Source: Caballeronia sp. SL2Y3
Lineage (GTDB): Bacteria; Pseudomonadota; Gammaproteobacteria; Burkholderiales; Burkholderiaceae
Length of the DNA stretch: 64,000 nucleotides
Reading direction: 5' to 3'
NCBI RefSeq assembly: GCF_022879575.1
Contig: NZ_CP084263.1
Location: forward strand, 186,001 to 250,000
The notes under the pieces were generated by a model. It was not told the DNA's origin. It saw nothing but the letters and a program-made list of their open reading frames with translations, and ran no database searches. The translations under genes were made by a program, and so were the position numbers. Shown piece after piece: positions 16,177-24,956 of this stretch (position 1 is the stretch's first letter; each line of letters begins with the position of its first letter).

Positions 16177-17193
16177 CTATCGCGGCGTCGGCGCATCCTG
16201 CCGGATCAACTCACGACGTTTCAGCTCGGCCCAGAATTCTGCCGGTATCTCGGTGCGGAAGGTGCGCAGGTTGTCTTCGAGTTGCGCGACCGTGCGCACT
16301 CCCGGGATGCTGGTCGGGATCGCAGGATGGCCGAGGACGAATTGCAGTGCAGCGGCCTTGAGCGGCACCGAGAAGTCCCGGCATACCTGCTCCATCTGAC
16401 GTACGCGCTCCAGAATGGCTTCGGGCGCGGGCGCGTAGTTGTATTTCGCGCCGGGAATCGCGCCCGTGGCGAGGATGCCGCTGTTGAAGCCGCCGCCGAG
16501 AACGACCGACACCTGTCTTGCTTCACACAGCGGCAGAAAGCCGTCCAGCGCGTCCTGCTCGAGCAGTGTGTAGCGGCCGGCCAGCAGCAGGCAGTCGAAG
16601 TCCTGCCTGCGGATCGCTTCGTGAGCCACCTGCCACTCGTTGACGCCCAGCCCGACCGCCTTCACGACGCCTTCGTCGCGCAGCTTCAGCAATGCTTTCG
16701 ATGCGCCCGCCATCGCCGCCCCGAACATCTCCGGCTGGCGCTCGCCGTGCGTGAATACATCGATGTCGTGGATCAACGCAATATCGATGTGCTCCAGCGC
16801 CAGGCGTTGCAGACTGTCTTCGATAGAACGCATCGTGCCGTCGTAGCTGTAGTCGAAGGCGAGCTCGAACGGCAGCCCGTCGACCCACGGTGCGAAGTCG
16901 ATGTCGGCGCGCTTGCCCGGCTTGAGCAGCCGCCCGACCTTCGTCGACAGCACGAACTGATCGCGCGGGTACCAGCGCAGCCCCTGCCCGCAGCGCGCTT
17001 CGCTCAGGCCGTGTCCGTACATCGGCGCAGTGTCGAAGTAGCGTACGCCCGCGTCCCATGCTGCCTTGATCAAAGCCGCCGAATCCTCTTCGCTGATCGG
17101 CCTGAAGATGTTGCCTATCGGCGCGGCGCCGAAGCCCATCACCGTTGTTTCGAGCCCTGAACGCGGCCATTTTCGTTTGGCGACTGGATCCAA
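16177..17193 (-). CDS. Aldo/keto reductase (D-threo-aldose 1-dehydrogenase-like)
   Basis: A 338-residue TIM-barrel oxidoreductase. Translation probably starts at TTG 17193, because AAGGAGACAGAC lies just upstream; a rare TTG start. GVRYFDTAPMYGHGLSE holds the catalytic Asp and Tyr, STKVGRLL supplies the Lys, and the sequence resembles the L-fucose/D-threo-aldose 1-dehydrogenase branch (VMGFGAAPIGN near the start, IPGVRTVAQLEDNL near the end). Such enzymes oxidise aldoses at C1 with NAD(P). It is the last gene of an operon behind a sugar-binding protein (36-base gap) and a DUF1479 protein, so a sugar or sugar-like substrate is plausible. Confidence 0.9.
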   Translation of the reverse strand: MDPVAKRKWPRSGLETTVMGFGAAPIGNIFRPISEEDSAALIKAAWDAGVRYFDTAPMYGHGLSEARCGQGLRWYPRDQFVLSTKVGRLLKPGKRADIDFAPWVDGLPFELAFDYSYDGTMRSIEDSLQRLALEHIDIALIHDIDVFTHGERQPEMFGAAMAGASKALLKLRDEGVVKAVGLGVNEWQVAHEAIRRQDFDCLLLAGRYTLLEQDALDGFLPLCEARQVSVVLGGGFNSGILATGAIPGAKYNYAPAPEAILERVRQMEQVCRDFSVPLKAAALQFVLGHPAIPTSIPGVRTVAQLEDNLRTFRTEIPAEFWAELKRRELIRQDAPTPR

Positions 17194-17229
17194 GTCTGTC
17201 TCCTTGTTGTGAGTGAGATTGCGCGTCGC

Positions 17230-18477
17230 TTACTTGACCTTTGCAGCAGCCGCGAGCTTGCGCACGCCCTCTTTCGCATCCTCGTTCGAGTTCATGAAGT
17301 TCGTCACCACATCCGTGATTGCGCCAGCCGTGACCGGCGACTGAAGTTCACCGAAAGCGAGCGATGGCAGAAACCCGCCCGTCTTGATCGTCGCCTGCTC
17401 GTCTGCGCGAGACTTCTTGGCGCAGCTGTCGAACTTGTCCATCGGCACGTCCAGCCTGACAGGAATGGAGCCCTTGTAGAGGCTGAACTGCTGCTGGAAA
17501 TCGACGGACATGATCGTTTTCGCGAGCGCGATCTGTCCCGGCGTCGCGTCGTTCTTGCCGTTCTGCTGAAAGAACACAAAGGCATCCGCCGTGTACGTGT
17601 AGGCGTTCGACGTTCCGGGCGCCGCCGCGCAGACATAATCGACATCCGCCTTCTTGTTCGCATTGGCGAATTCGCCCTTCGCCCAGTCGCCCATGAACTG
17701 CATGCCGCCCGAGCCGGAAATGACCATCGCGGTGGCGAGGTTCCAGTCGCGGCCCTGATAGCCCTTGTCGAAGTAAGAGCGGATCTTCTGAACGGTCTCG
17801 AAGACCTGAATCATTTGCGGCGATGTCAGCGTCTTCTGATCGAGATCGACAAGGGCTTTGCGATAGAAGTCCGCGCCCTGCGACAGCACGACCGTCTCCC
17901 AGATCGTCATGTCTTGCCACGGCTGTCCGCCATGCGCGACCGGTGTGATGCCCGCCGCGCGGAACTTGTCGGCGAGCGCGAAGAACTCCGGCCATGTCGT
18001 CGGCGGCGTGCCGCCGACCTTGTCGAGGTCCGCCTTGTTGATCCACAGCCAGTTGATTCTGTGGACGGAGAACGGCGCGGCCACATAGTGACCGCCCGCC
18101 TTTATGTCGCTATCGATGAGCGCGGGCGTGTGCGCTTTCCAGTCCGCCGCAGGCGCATCCACCGTGACGAGCATCCCTTGCTCGGCCCAGTCCTGAATCA
18201 GCGGCCCCTTGATCTGCGCGGCCGAAGGCGCATTGCCCGAGATCACCTGCGTCTTCAGCGCCGTCATGGCCGCCGCGCCCGCCCCTCCTGCAATCGCAAA
18301 GTCTTTCCACTCGTAGCCCTGTTTGCTCATGTCCTCCTTGAGCACGCGAATGGCTTTTGATTCACCGCCCGAGGTCCACCAGTGAAGCACCGAAACCTGT
18401 TCCGCAGCGAGAGCAGCATGGGCGCCCGAGACAAGCAGCGCGACAGCCGTCGCAACCGACGTCAGTTGTTGTTTCAT
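17230..18477 (-). CDS. ABC-type sugar substrate-binding protein (orphan)
   Basis: A 415-residue periplasmic binding protein from ATG 18477 (GGAGACTGCA upstream). A signal peptide ends at AALAAEQ; the mature chain opens VSVLHWWTSGGESKAIRVLK, typical of the glucose/mannose-binding GtsA/family 1 group. No permease or ATPase gene is adjacent: it lies between a DUF1479 gene and an aldo/keto reductase. It may borrow a transporter encoded elsewhere, or serve as a sensor or scavenging protein. The frame is intact and the length normal, so it is unlikely to be a decaying remnant. Confidence 0.92.
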   Translation of the reverse strand: MKQQLTSVATAVALLVSGAHAALAAEQVSVLHWWTSGGESKAIRVLKEDMSKQGYEWKDFAIAGGAGAAAMTALKTQVISGNAPSAAQIKGPLIQDWAEQGMLVTVDAPAADWKAHTPALIDSDIKAGGHYVAAPFSVHRINWLWINKADLDKVGGTPPTTWPEFFALADKFRAAGITPVAHGGQPWQDMTIWETVVLSQGADFYRKALVDLDQKTLTSPQMIQVFETVQKIRSYFDKGYQGRDWNLATAMVISGSGGMQFMGDWAKGEFANANKKADVDYVCAAAPGTSNAYTYTADAFVFFQQNGKNDATPGQIALAKTIMSVDFQQQFSLYKGSIPVRLDVPMDKFDSCAKKSRADEQATIKTGGFLPSLAFGELQSPVTAGAITDVVTNFMNSNEDAKEGVRKLAAAAKVK

Positions 18478-18565
18478 TGCAGTCTCCGAATTTATCGTTA
18501 TGGATCGAGCGACGCATGCGCGATCAACGCGATCAATGCGATCGCGCATGCGTGCCGTATTACCG

Positions 18566-19810
18566 CTACAGATTGAAACCGAGTTGCGCCTTGCCGAGTG
18601 GAGTCAAGTCGTCAGCCGTTGCGCGGCCGATGAAGTCGACTTCGAAATGGTCGGTCGGGAAGTCAGGCGGACTTTCGCCTTTCAGGAAGCTCGGCAACTG
18701 GCGCTTCAGATACGCGTCGTTTTTGGCGCACGCCGGCGCCGAGGCGATATACATCACATTGCTATAGCCCGCGCCGTTATGCGCGTCTTCGACGGCATGA
18801 ATGACGTCGCTGTGCCAGAACACGGTATCGCCCGCTTGCATCTTCGGAATGGACGACAAGGCCTCGAACAGCGGCGCATGGAACTCCGGCTTGATCGAGA
18901 GCGCGCGACCGGGCATCGCGCCGCAGAGATCATCGTCGGCGACATCGTCCTGAAGCGCGCGCAAGAGGATGTACACCATCGAATTGGCAATGGGCACGAG
19001 TTGCAGCGTGCCGTCGCCCGGGCCTTGCGCCGTCAGCGCCGTCCACCCTTGGAACGTGCGGAACATCGAGCAGACGGCGGGCGAGGCGATCTCCTGCACA
19101 TCCGTGCGAAAAGCCGCGTCGAACGCATCGTACTCGCGCCAGTTGCCGGAGAACACGTGGCGGTACACCTTGCGAAAATTGCTCTCGATCCAGCGTTCGA
19201 CCGAGCCGCCGTCGCAATGCGCCGACAAGCCGAGCGATGCCGAACCCGGCGGCCGCCGGCGCAGACGGTCGGCGTAGACGGGCACATGTTCCGGATCGAA
19301 GTGAACGCGTCCGTCGCTTTCGTTGCGCCAGAGTTTGTTGAGGAAGACGCGCGCCGCGGTCAGCGATTCCGACTGACGCGCCAGCACTTGCGGCTTCGAC
19401 CAGTACACGCCGTAGATCTGCGGCTTGCTGGAAGCAAGTTGTCCGAAGTATTTGTCCTCGGCGCGGTTTTCGAGGCGCTTGTCGAGATCATTGCGTTCGA
19501 CGTATTGCGCGATATCGTCATCCCATTGCTGCACCTGTGCGCGCGGGAAGACGTTACGAATCACACATGCGCCACGCGATTTGACGAGCGCGATCTGTTC
19601 GGCCGTCACGCGCTGTTCAGTGATGTCGGAGAATTGAATCTCCGGAATGACGTTTTCTCCGCGATCGCGCTGCGCTGCGATTCGCTTGGCCTGTGCGCCG
19701 ATCGATTCTTCGACTTCGGCGAAGACCTCCCGGTAGTTCGGCAACGCCGCGCGAAGCTCTTTTTTTGCCTGCCGGATTGCGGCCGGCACGTCGTCGATTA
19801 TGAGCGCCAT
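18566..19810 (-). CDS. DUF1479 protein (YbiU-like, putative Fe/2-oxoglutarate oxygenase)
   Basis: A 414-residue cytoplasmic protein from ATG 19810 (AAGGAGACAAGC upstream). It matches the YbiU/DUF1479 family over its length. [12 protein letters not shown] and the later [16 protein letters not shown] give an H-x-D plus distal His arrangement compatible with a 2-oxoglutarate/Fe(II) dioxygenase fold. The family's reaction is not established. It is the first gene of the operon with the sugar-binding protein and the aldo/keto reductase, and is divergent from an AraC regulator with 93 bases between them, so oxidation of a sugar-type compound is a reasonable guess only. Confidence 0.88.
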   Translation of the reverse strand: MALIIDDVPAAIRQAKKELRAALPNYREVFAEVEESIGAQAKRIAAQRDRGENVIPEIQFSDITEQRVTAEQIALVKSRGACVIRNVFPRAQVQQWDDDIAQYVERNDLDKRLENRAEDKYFGQLASSKPQIYGVYWSKPQVLARQSESLTAARVFLNKLWRNESDGRVHFDPEHVPVYADRLRRRPPGSASLGLSAHCDGGSVERWIESNFRKVYRHVFSGNWREYDAFDAAFRTDVQEIASPAVCSMFRTFQGWTALTAQGPGDGTLQLVPIANSMVYILLRALQDDVADDDLCGAMPGRALSIKPEFHAPLFEALSSIPKMQAGDTVFWHSDVIHAVEDAHNGAGYSNVMYIASAPACAKNDAYLKRQLPSFLKGESPPDFPTDHFEVDFIGRATADDLTPLGKAQLGFNL

Positions 19811-19903
19811 GCTTGTCTCCTTGTGAAGCATCGTGGCGATAGCATATGACGCGTACTCGCAACCGGGTGATACTATCCAGTCGATTCATTTGCGCTTTCG
19901 GCC

Positions 19904-20872
19904 ATGAAACCTGCATACGAGCATGTCGAATTCGGCGAGGACTCTTCGGTCCGGGTTTACCATCGGCGGCTTCCGCGTATTCCGTTCGAGTGGCATCACC
20001 ACCCCGAATACGAGCTGACCCTGACGATGAACAGTCATGGCAAGCGCTACATCGGCGACTCGGTCAACGACTACGGCGCGGAAGATCTCGTCCTCGTGCC
20101 GCCCGATTTGCCGCATACGTGGGCGTCCAACCGCTCTATCGAGCCGTCTTCGCCGCAGGTGGCCATCGTTATCTGGTTCGACGGCGACTGGGCGCGGCGC
20201 ATGGCGGATTGCTGCCGCGAATATGAACCGCTGCGCAGGCTCTTGCGCAGAGCGGCGTGCGGACTGACATTCGAGCCGCCTGCCGGCGAATGGATGCGCG
20301 GCCGTGTGGACGCGTTGCTTTCGAACGTGGCGCGCGAACGGCTGAGCGCGGCGCTCGACATTCTCTGCACGCTCGCCGACGCGCCCGGCCAGCCGCTCGC
20401 TTCACCGAGCGCCTTCGATCAGGCGACGACCGGTCCGTCCGGCCATGAACCGGAGCGGATCAACCGCGTGCTGTCGATGATCGATGCGCGTTTTGCCGAA
20501 CCGCTGCGGCTGTCCGAACTCTGCGCGGCGGCCAGTTTGTCGGAGCGCACGCTCACGCGGTACTTCGTGCAGCATATTGGCGAGAGCGTCGGACGGTATA
20601 TCACGCGTGTCCGGATCGGGCACGCGTGCCGGATGCTCGCCGATACGTCGCTGCCCGTGGCCGTCATCGCCGCCCGCTCGGGCTTCGCGAACGTGGCTAA
20701 TTTCAACCGGCAATTCAAGGCTGCGAGGCACGCGACACCGGCCGAATATCGGCGGCAGTTCGCGGCGGCGGCGCCTGCTCTTAGCGACGATGCCGCGTTG
20801 CTGACCGAGCGGTCGCCTTCGCTCGAACGCGAGCGCAAGTCATCCGGCGAGAGAAAGCGGCGAAGCGCCTAG
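19904..20872 (+). CDS. AraC-family regulator with cupin sensor domain
   Basis: A 322-residue regulator. The N-terminal cupin segment has FEWHHHPEYELTL and LVLVPPDLPHTW, the usual sugar-sensing half of AraC proteins. The C-terminal region has the two helix-turn-helix units, the second being VAVIAARSGFANVANFNRQF. A basic, low-complexity tail (about 40 residues) follows. Divergent position to the DUF1479/binding-protein/reductase operon makes it the likely regulator. The stop codon shares CTAG with the stop of the oppositely oriented LysR remnant, a four-base overlap of the two gene ends. Confidence 0.9.
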   Translation: MKPAYEHVEFGEDSSVRVYHRRLPRIPFEWHHHPEYELTLTMNSHGKRYIGDSVNDYGAEDLVLVPPDLPHTWASNRSIEPSSPQVAIVIWFDGDWARRMADCCREYEPLRRLLRRAACGLTFEPPAGEWMRGRVDALLSNVARERLSAALDILCTLADAPGQPLASPSAFDQATTGPSGHEPERINRVLSMIDARFAEPLRLSELCAAASLSERTLTRYFVQHIGESVGRYITRVRIGHACRMLADTSLPVAVIAARSGFANVANFNRQFKAARHATPAEYRRQFAAAAPALSDDAALLTERSPSLERERKSSGERKRRSA

Positions 20873-21828
20873 TGTCTCACCTGCGCGGCGTGTTCTTGAG
20901 CCATCGGCAGCGCGACGCCGCCTGACGCATCGCGGTGCATGATCTCGGCAAGCGCGGCTTCATCGCGGGCAATCACGCCGGGAAGATGCGCACGCAGGAA
21001 GTCGACCCAGGTCCGCGTCTTTGCATCGATGAATTTGCGCGACGCATAGAGCGCATAGAGATTCGTGGACTGAAGCGTATGCTGCGGCAGTACGCGCACG
21101 AGCGAACCGTTGCGCAAGCCGTCGATTGCGGCATAGAGCGGCAGCATGCCGATGCCCATGCCTTCGCGAATAGCCACCACGAGCGACTCCGCGATATTCA
21201 CCTGCACCGGCCCGCTGATCTGCAAGGTCTCGCGGCCTTGCGGACCTTCGAGCGTCCATTCGCGCGCGGGAAATGCCGGCGTCTGCAAGGTGAGGCAATC
21301 GTGATCCGCAAGATCGGCGGGCTGCATCGGTGCGCCGCGTGCGCGAATGTAGTCGGGCGACGCGCACAGTATGCTGAACGTGCTGCCGAGCCGGTGCGAA
21401 ATCACTTCCGAATCGGACAGCGCGGCTGCCGAGACGACCGCGACATCGCTGCTGCCTTCGAAGAGATCGGGCATGCGCTGCGACAGCGTCAATTCGACCT
21501 TCACGTCCGGATACAGCGCACGGTATTGCGCGATGGCGGGAAGAATATAGTGCTGCCCTACGCTTGCGAAGCTGAACATGCGCAGCGTGCCCGACGGGTG
21601 CTCGTGCGCGCAGCTCGCTTCTTCCTCCGCCCCGTCCACGTCCGCGAGAATCTGCACGACACGCTTCAGATACCGCTCGCCTGCCGATGTCAACGCAAGG
21701 CGCCGTGTCGAGCGGTTCATCAAGCGCGTGCGCAAGTGCGCTTCGAGTTCCGATACGGCGCGCGACATGGCGCCGGTCGTCGAGTTCATCGACTGCGCGG
21801 CGGCGGTGAAGCTGCCGGTCTAGCGCAT
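20869..21828 (-). pseudogene. LysR-family regulator with disrupted N-terminus
   Basis: The effector-binding domain and the second half of the winged helix (MNSTTGAMSRAVSELEAHLR onward) are intact in a 306-residue frame from ATG 21789. In-frame codons just upstream read TGSFTAAAQS, the standard continuation of the LysR DNA-binding helix, but they are preceded by TAG (21820-21822) and then ATG CGC (21823-21828). The ~12-15 residues normally found between the initiator Met and TGSFTAAA are absent. Starting at the internal ATG would lose the first helices of the DNA-binding domain. A small deletion or stop mutation is the simplest explanation. The rest of the gene shows no further damage, so the event may be recent. 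Confidence 0.65.
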
Positions 21829-21979
21829 CCTGAATTTTCCGTGCGGCGACGCACGGCAATCAAAGCGTCAGGCAATACTTATAATCCCGGCGTCGCTCGC
21901 AACGCTCTCTGCACGGCTTATCAGTCAGGCGCAAGACGGATGCGAGCGCGTGATTCATGCAGTGTTGGTGGAGATACCG

Positions 21980-23497
21980 ATGTTTGAAGACCGCATTCGT
22001 TGTGCCGCGTTACGCGGAAAGATTACTTCCGCAGCCGACGCAGCGCAGCTCGTGCGCAATGGCATGCGCGTGGGTGCAAGCGGCTTTACCCGCGCCGGCG
22101 ATGCGAAAGCGGTACCGCTCGAAATAGCGCGCCGGGCGCGCGTGGAAAGCGATCCGCTTCGTATCACGCTCATGACGGGCGCATCTCTTGGCAACGACAT
22201 CGACCGCATTCTCACGGAAGCGGGCGCACTGGAGCGCCGCCTGCCGTTTCAGGTCGATACCACGTTGCGTCGCGCCATCAATCGCGGCGAAGTCATGTTC
22301 GTCGATCAGCATCTCTCGGAGACCGTCGAACTATTGCGCGATCAGCGCCTCGGCGCGCTCGATATCGCGATCATCGAAGCGGTCGCAATCACCGAAACCG
22401 GCGGCATTGTGCCGAGCACATCGGTAGGCAATTCGGCGACCTTCGCGATGCTTGCGCAGAAGGTGATCGTGGAGATCAATCTTGCGCAGCCGTCCGCGCT
22501 GGAAGGCTTGCACGATATCTGGTCGCCCGCGCCGCGCCCGTCGCGCACGCCGCTGCCAGTCGTTAATCCGAGCGATCGCGTGGGCACGCCGTCTATCGAC
22601 ATTCCGCTCGAAAAGATTGCGGCCATCGTCATGACGAACCAGCCTGACAGCCCCTCGACCGTGCTGCCCGCCGATGACGATACAGCGATGATCGCGGGCC
22701 ATCTCATCGAATTCTTCCAGCATGAAGTGTCGCGCGGCCGTCTGCCGAAGGCATTGCCGCCTTTGCAGGCCGGCATCGGCACCATTGCGAACGCGGTGCT
22801 GTCAGGCTTCGCCGCCTCGCCCTTCGAAGCGCTCACGCTCTATTCCGAGGTGTTGCAAGACTCGGCTTTCGATCTCTTCGATGCAGGCAAGCTCGCGTTC
22901 GCGTCCGGCGCGTCCATGACGCTATCGGCCAAACGCCAGGAACAGGTCCTGAGCGATCTTGACCGCTATCGCGACCGGCTCGTGCTGCGCCCGCAGGAAG
23001 TGAGCAATCATCCCGAGGTCATTCGCCGCCTCGGACTCATCGCAATCAACACCGCGCTCGAGGCCGACATCTACGGCAACGTGAATTCAACGCATGTGGG
23101 CGGCACTCACATGATGAACGGCATCGGCGGGTCGGGCGACTTCGCGCGCAATGCATCGTATGCGGTCTTCGCGACGAAGTCCATCGCGAAGGACGGCTGC
23201 ATTTCAAGCATCGTTCCGATGGTCCCGCATTGCGATCACAACGAGCACGACGTGGACGTGATCGTGACGGAACGCGGACTCGCCAATCTGTCCGGCCTTG
23301 CGCCTCGTGAACGGGCGCTGACCGTGATCGACAAGTGCTCGCACCCGCTGTATCGAGATTTCCTGCGCGACTATTACCGCGACGCGGAAGCACGCGGCGG
23401 GCACACTCCGCATTGCCTGGAAAAGGCTTTCGCGCTGCATGAATGCTTCGCGAAGACCGGCTCGATGCTGCAAGACGGAAGCAAGCCGGGCCGTTGA
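21980..23497 (+). CDS. Acetyl-CoA hydrolase/transferase family CoA-transferase
   Basis: A 505-residue enzyme from ATG 21980 (GGTGGAGATACCG before it), of the succinyl-CoA:acetate (or propionyl-CoA:succinate) CoA-transferase type. Landmarks are the N-terminal IRCAALRGKITSAADAAQLV, VGNSATFAMLAQKVIVE, the region YSEVLQDSAFDLFDAG with the probable catalytic Glu, and the C-terminal GGSGDFARNASYAVF and IVPMVPHCDHNEHDVDVIVT. The family moves CoA between short-chain acids through a glutamyl-CoA intermediate. It is monocistronic: the decayed LysR gene is divergent upstream and another LysR gene converges from downstream. Confidence 0.93.
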   Translation: MFEDRIRCAALRGKITSAADAAQLVRNGMRVGASGFTRAGDAKAVPLEIARRARVESDPLRITLMTGASLGNDIDRILTEAGALERRLPFQVDTTLRRAINRGEVMFVDQHLSETVELLRDQRLGALDIAIIEAVAITETGGIVPSTSVGNSATFAMLAQKVIVEINLAQPSALEGLHDIWSPAPRPSRTPLPVVNPSDRVGTPSIDIPLEKIAAIVMTNQPDSPSTVLPADDDTAMIAGHLIEFFQHEVSRGRLPKALPPLQAGIGTIANAVLSGFAASPFEALTLYSEVLQDSAFDLFDAGKLAFASGASMTLSAKRQEQVLSDLDRYRDRLVLRPQEVSNHPEVIRRLGLIAINTALEADIYGNVNSTHVGGTHMMNGIGGSGDFARNASYAVFATKSIAKDGCISSIVPMVPHCDHNEHDVDVIVTERGLANLSGLAPRERALTVIDKCSHPLYRDFLRDYYRDAEARGGHTPHCLEKAFALHECFAKTGSMLQDGSKPGR

Positions 23498-23510
23498 TCC
23501 CGCCCAGCGG

Positions 23511-24416
23511 CTAGCTTCTGTCCAGAAAGAGATCAGCCACAACGGAGCGAAGCCACCGGTTCCCTGCCTCGTGGTGATACTTCGCATGCCAGTGCTGTCG
23601 TACTGCAAATGTGTCTACCGCGAGAGGGCAGGAATGAACCGCGATGCCATTGACTCGGGCCAACGTCTCGCCAATGTTTCTCGGCAACGTGGCGATCAGG
23701 TCCGTGGATGCGATGATCGATCCGAGCCCGAGCATACCCGGCAGCTCCAGCACTACGTCGCGCTCGACGTTCTCGCGCAATAACGCTTGTTCGAGCAACT
23801 GGGCTCCCGTGCCGCCAGCGATGATTACATGGCCCTCGCGACAGTACTGTTTCAAACTAAGCCTGCTACGCACGCGCGGATGGTTTCGATTCGCCAGGCA
23901 CACCCAGTCTTGCATGTACAGCTGCTGCTGATACATCCCGCCGCCCAGCCAAGGAACGTGTCCGATCGCAAGATCCGCTTCACCTGACTCCAGCGCCCGT
24001 TCGGTGTTCCCGTCGATCCGCGCGGCTTCGAGCCGAATACCCGGCGCCTCGGCGCGCACATGGGCCAGCATCCGCGGCAAAAGCGTGATGTGGCTCGCGT
24101 CTGTCATGCAGATGCGAAAGCGGCGCTTGGCCGTACTCGGGTCGAACGAGATCTCCCATGCGGCAAACCGCCGAAGTGATTCCAGGATTTCTCTGCACGG
24201 GCCGATCAGCGCGTCTGCTTGCGGCGTCGGCGTCATGCCGCCCGGCGTACGAACGAACAGCGGGTCCTGCAAATGTTCACGCAGACGCCCTAGCCAGATA
24301 CTGATTGTCGGCTGACTTTGGCCGAGTTGCTCCGCCGCCCGCGTGACGCTGCGCACGTCGTACAGAAGGTCGAAAAGCTGAAGCAGTTTGAGATCGGGAA
24401 GTTCGGATGGGTTCAC
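23511..24416 (-). CDS. LysR-family regulator (NodD/NahR-like) of the aro-type catabolic operon
   Basis: A 301-residue regulator if started at GTG 24416 (VNPSELPDLKLLQLFDLLY), the usual opening of the NahR/NodD-like subgroup; the frame is open to an ATG at 24476 but that start would put the operator palindrome inside the coding region. The helix-turn-helix is RSVTRAAEQLGQSQPTISIW. It lies 94 bases behind aroQ in the same direction. A GCAAT-N15-ATTGC palindrome directly upstream recurs in the promoter of the seven-gene operon at 30 kb, so this protein is the likely regulator of that operon and of itself. Inducer unknown. Confidence 0.88.
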   Translation of the reverse strand: MNPSELPDLKLLQLFDLLYDVRSVTRAAEQLGQSQPTISIWLGRLREHLQDPLFVRTPGGMTPTPQADALIGPCREILESLRRFAAWEISFDPSTAKRRFRICMTDASHITLLPRMLAHVRAEAPGIRLEAARIDGNTERALESGEADLAIGHVPWLGGGMYQQQLYMQDWVCLANRNHPRVRSRLSLKQYCREGHVIIAGGTGAQLLEQALLRENVERDVVLELPGMLGLGSIIASTDLIATLPRNIGETLARVNGIAVHSCPLAVDTFAVRQHWHAKYHHEAGNRWLRSVVADLFLDRS

Positions 24417-24431
24417 GGCGTATTGTCCAGC

Positions 24432-24456
24432 GCAATGGTCGCATTGTAGCCATTGC
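24432..24456. promoter_or_regulatory. LysR-type operator, copy 1
   Basis: GCAATGG (24432-24438), an 11-base spacer, and the exact reverse complement CCATTGC (24450-24456), ending 15 bases before the GTG start of the LysR gene. The core GCAAT-N15-ATTGC is the same as the one at 30124-30148. Confidence 0.6.
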
Positions 24457-24509
24457 ATTGCGCCTTGCGGACACATCGCCGTGAATGCGGCGCGTCAGGC
24501 CCGCGAAGA

Positions 24510-24947
24510 TCACCCAGCCGCCGACACCACCGCGCGGAGCCCGAGCGAATAACTGTCGATGCCGAAACCGCAGATCTGCCCTTTCACGATTTCCGCGAAC
24601 ACCGAGTGATGGCGAAACGCTTCCCGCGCATGGATATTCGACATATGAATCTCGACGACAGGCACAGTCAGTATCGCGAGCGCGTCTCGTATGCCGTAGC
24701 TGTTGTGCGTCCAGGCACCGGCATTGATCATCACGCCGTCGACCCGATCGGCGAACGCCTTGTGGATGCGCTCGCACATGTCGCCTTCGCTGTTCGTCTG
24801 ATAAGACTCGACCGTGACGCCTAATTCTTTGGCCAGCGCGTGAAGCTGCGCATCGATGTCGGCGAGCGTGGCCGTTCCGTATTGAACAGGATCGCGCTTG
24901 CCGAACATGTTGTGATTGATACCGTGCAGCATGAGAAACGTTTTCAT
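24510..24947 (-). CDS. aroQ: Type II 3-dehydroquinate dehydratase
   Basis: A 145-residue enzyme interconverting 3-dehydroquinate and 3-dehydroshikimate. The loop Tyr23 (RDPVQYG), the substrate motif INAGAWTHNSYGIRDAL, and EIHMSNIHAREAFR with the catalytic His and Arg are conserved. The N terminus reads LHGINHNMFGKRDP where housekeeping AroQ has LNGPNLNLLGxREP, a divergence that suggests a catabolic or altered-specificity paralogue. It is the last enzyme gene of the operon, 9 bases behind the Gfo/Idh/MocA gene and before the LysR regulator. Quinate/shikimate-type substrate handling is likely. Confidence 0.9.
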   Translation of the reverse strand: MKTFLMLHGINHNMFGKRDPVQYGTATLADIDAQLHALAKELGVTVESYQTNSEGDMCERIHKAFADRVDGVMINAGAWTHNSYGIRDALAILTVPVVEIHMSNIHAREAFRHHSVFAEIVKGQICGFGIDSYSLGLRAVVSAAG

Positions 24948-24956
24948 CGTCTGATC

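Noticed and set aside
16177..19810. A complete sugar ABC importer
   Set aside because: Only the binding protein is present; neither permease nor ATPase genes are found on either strand nearby.
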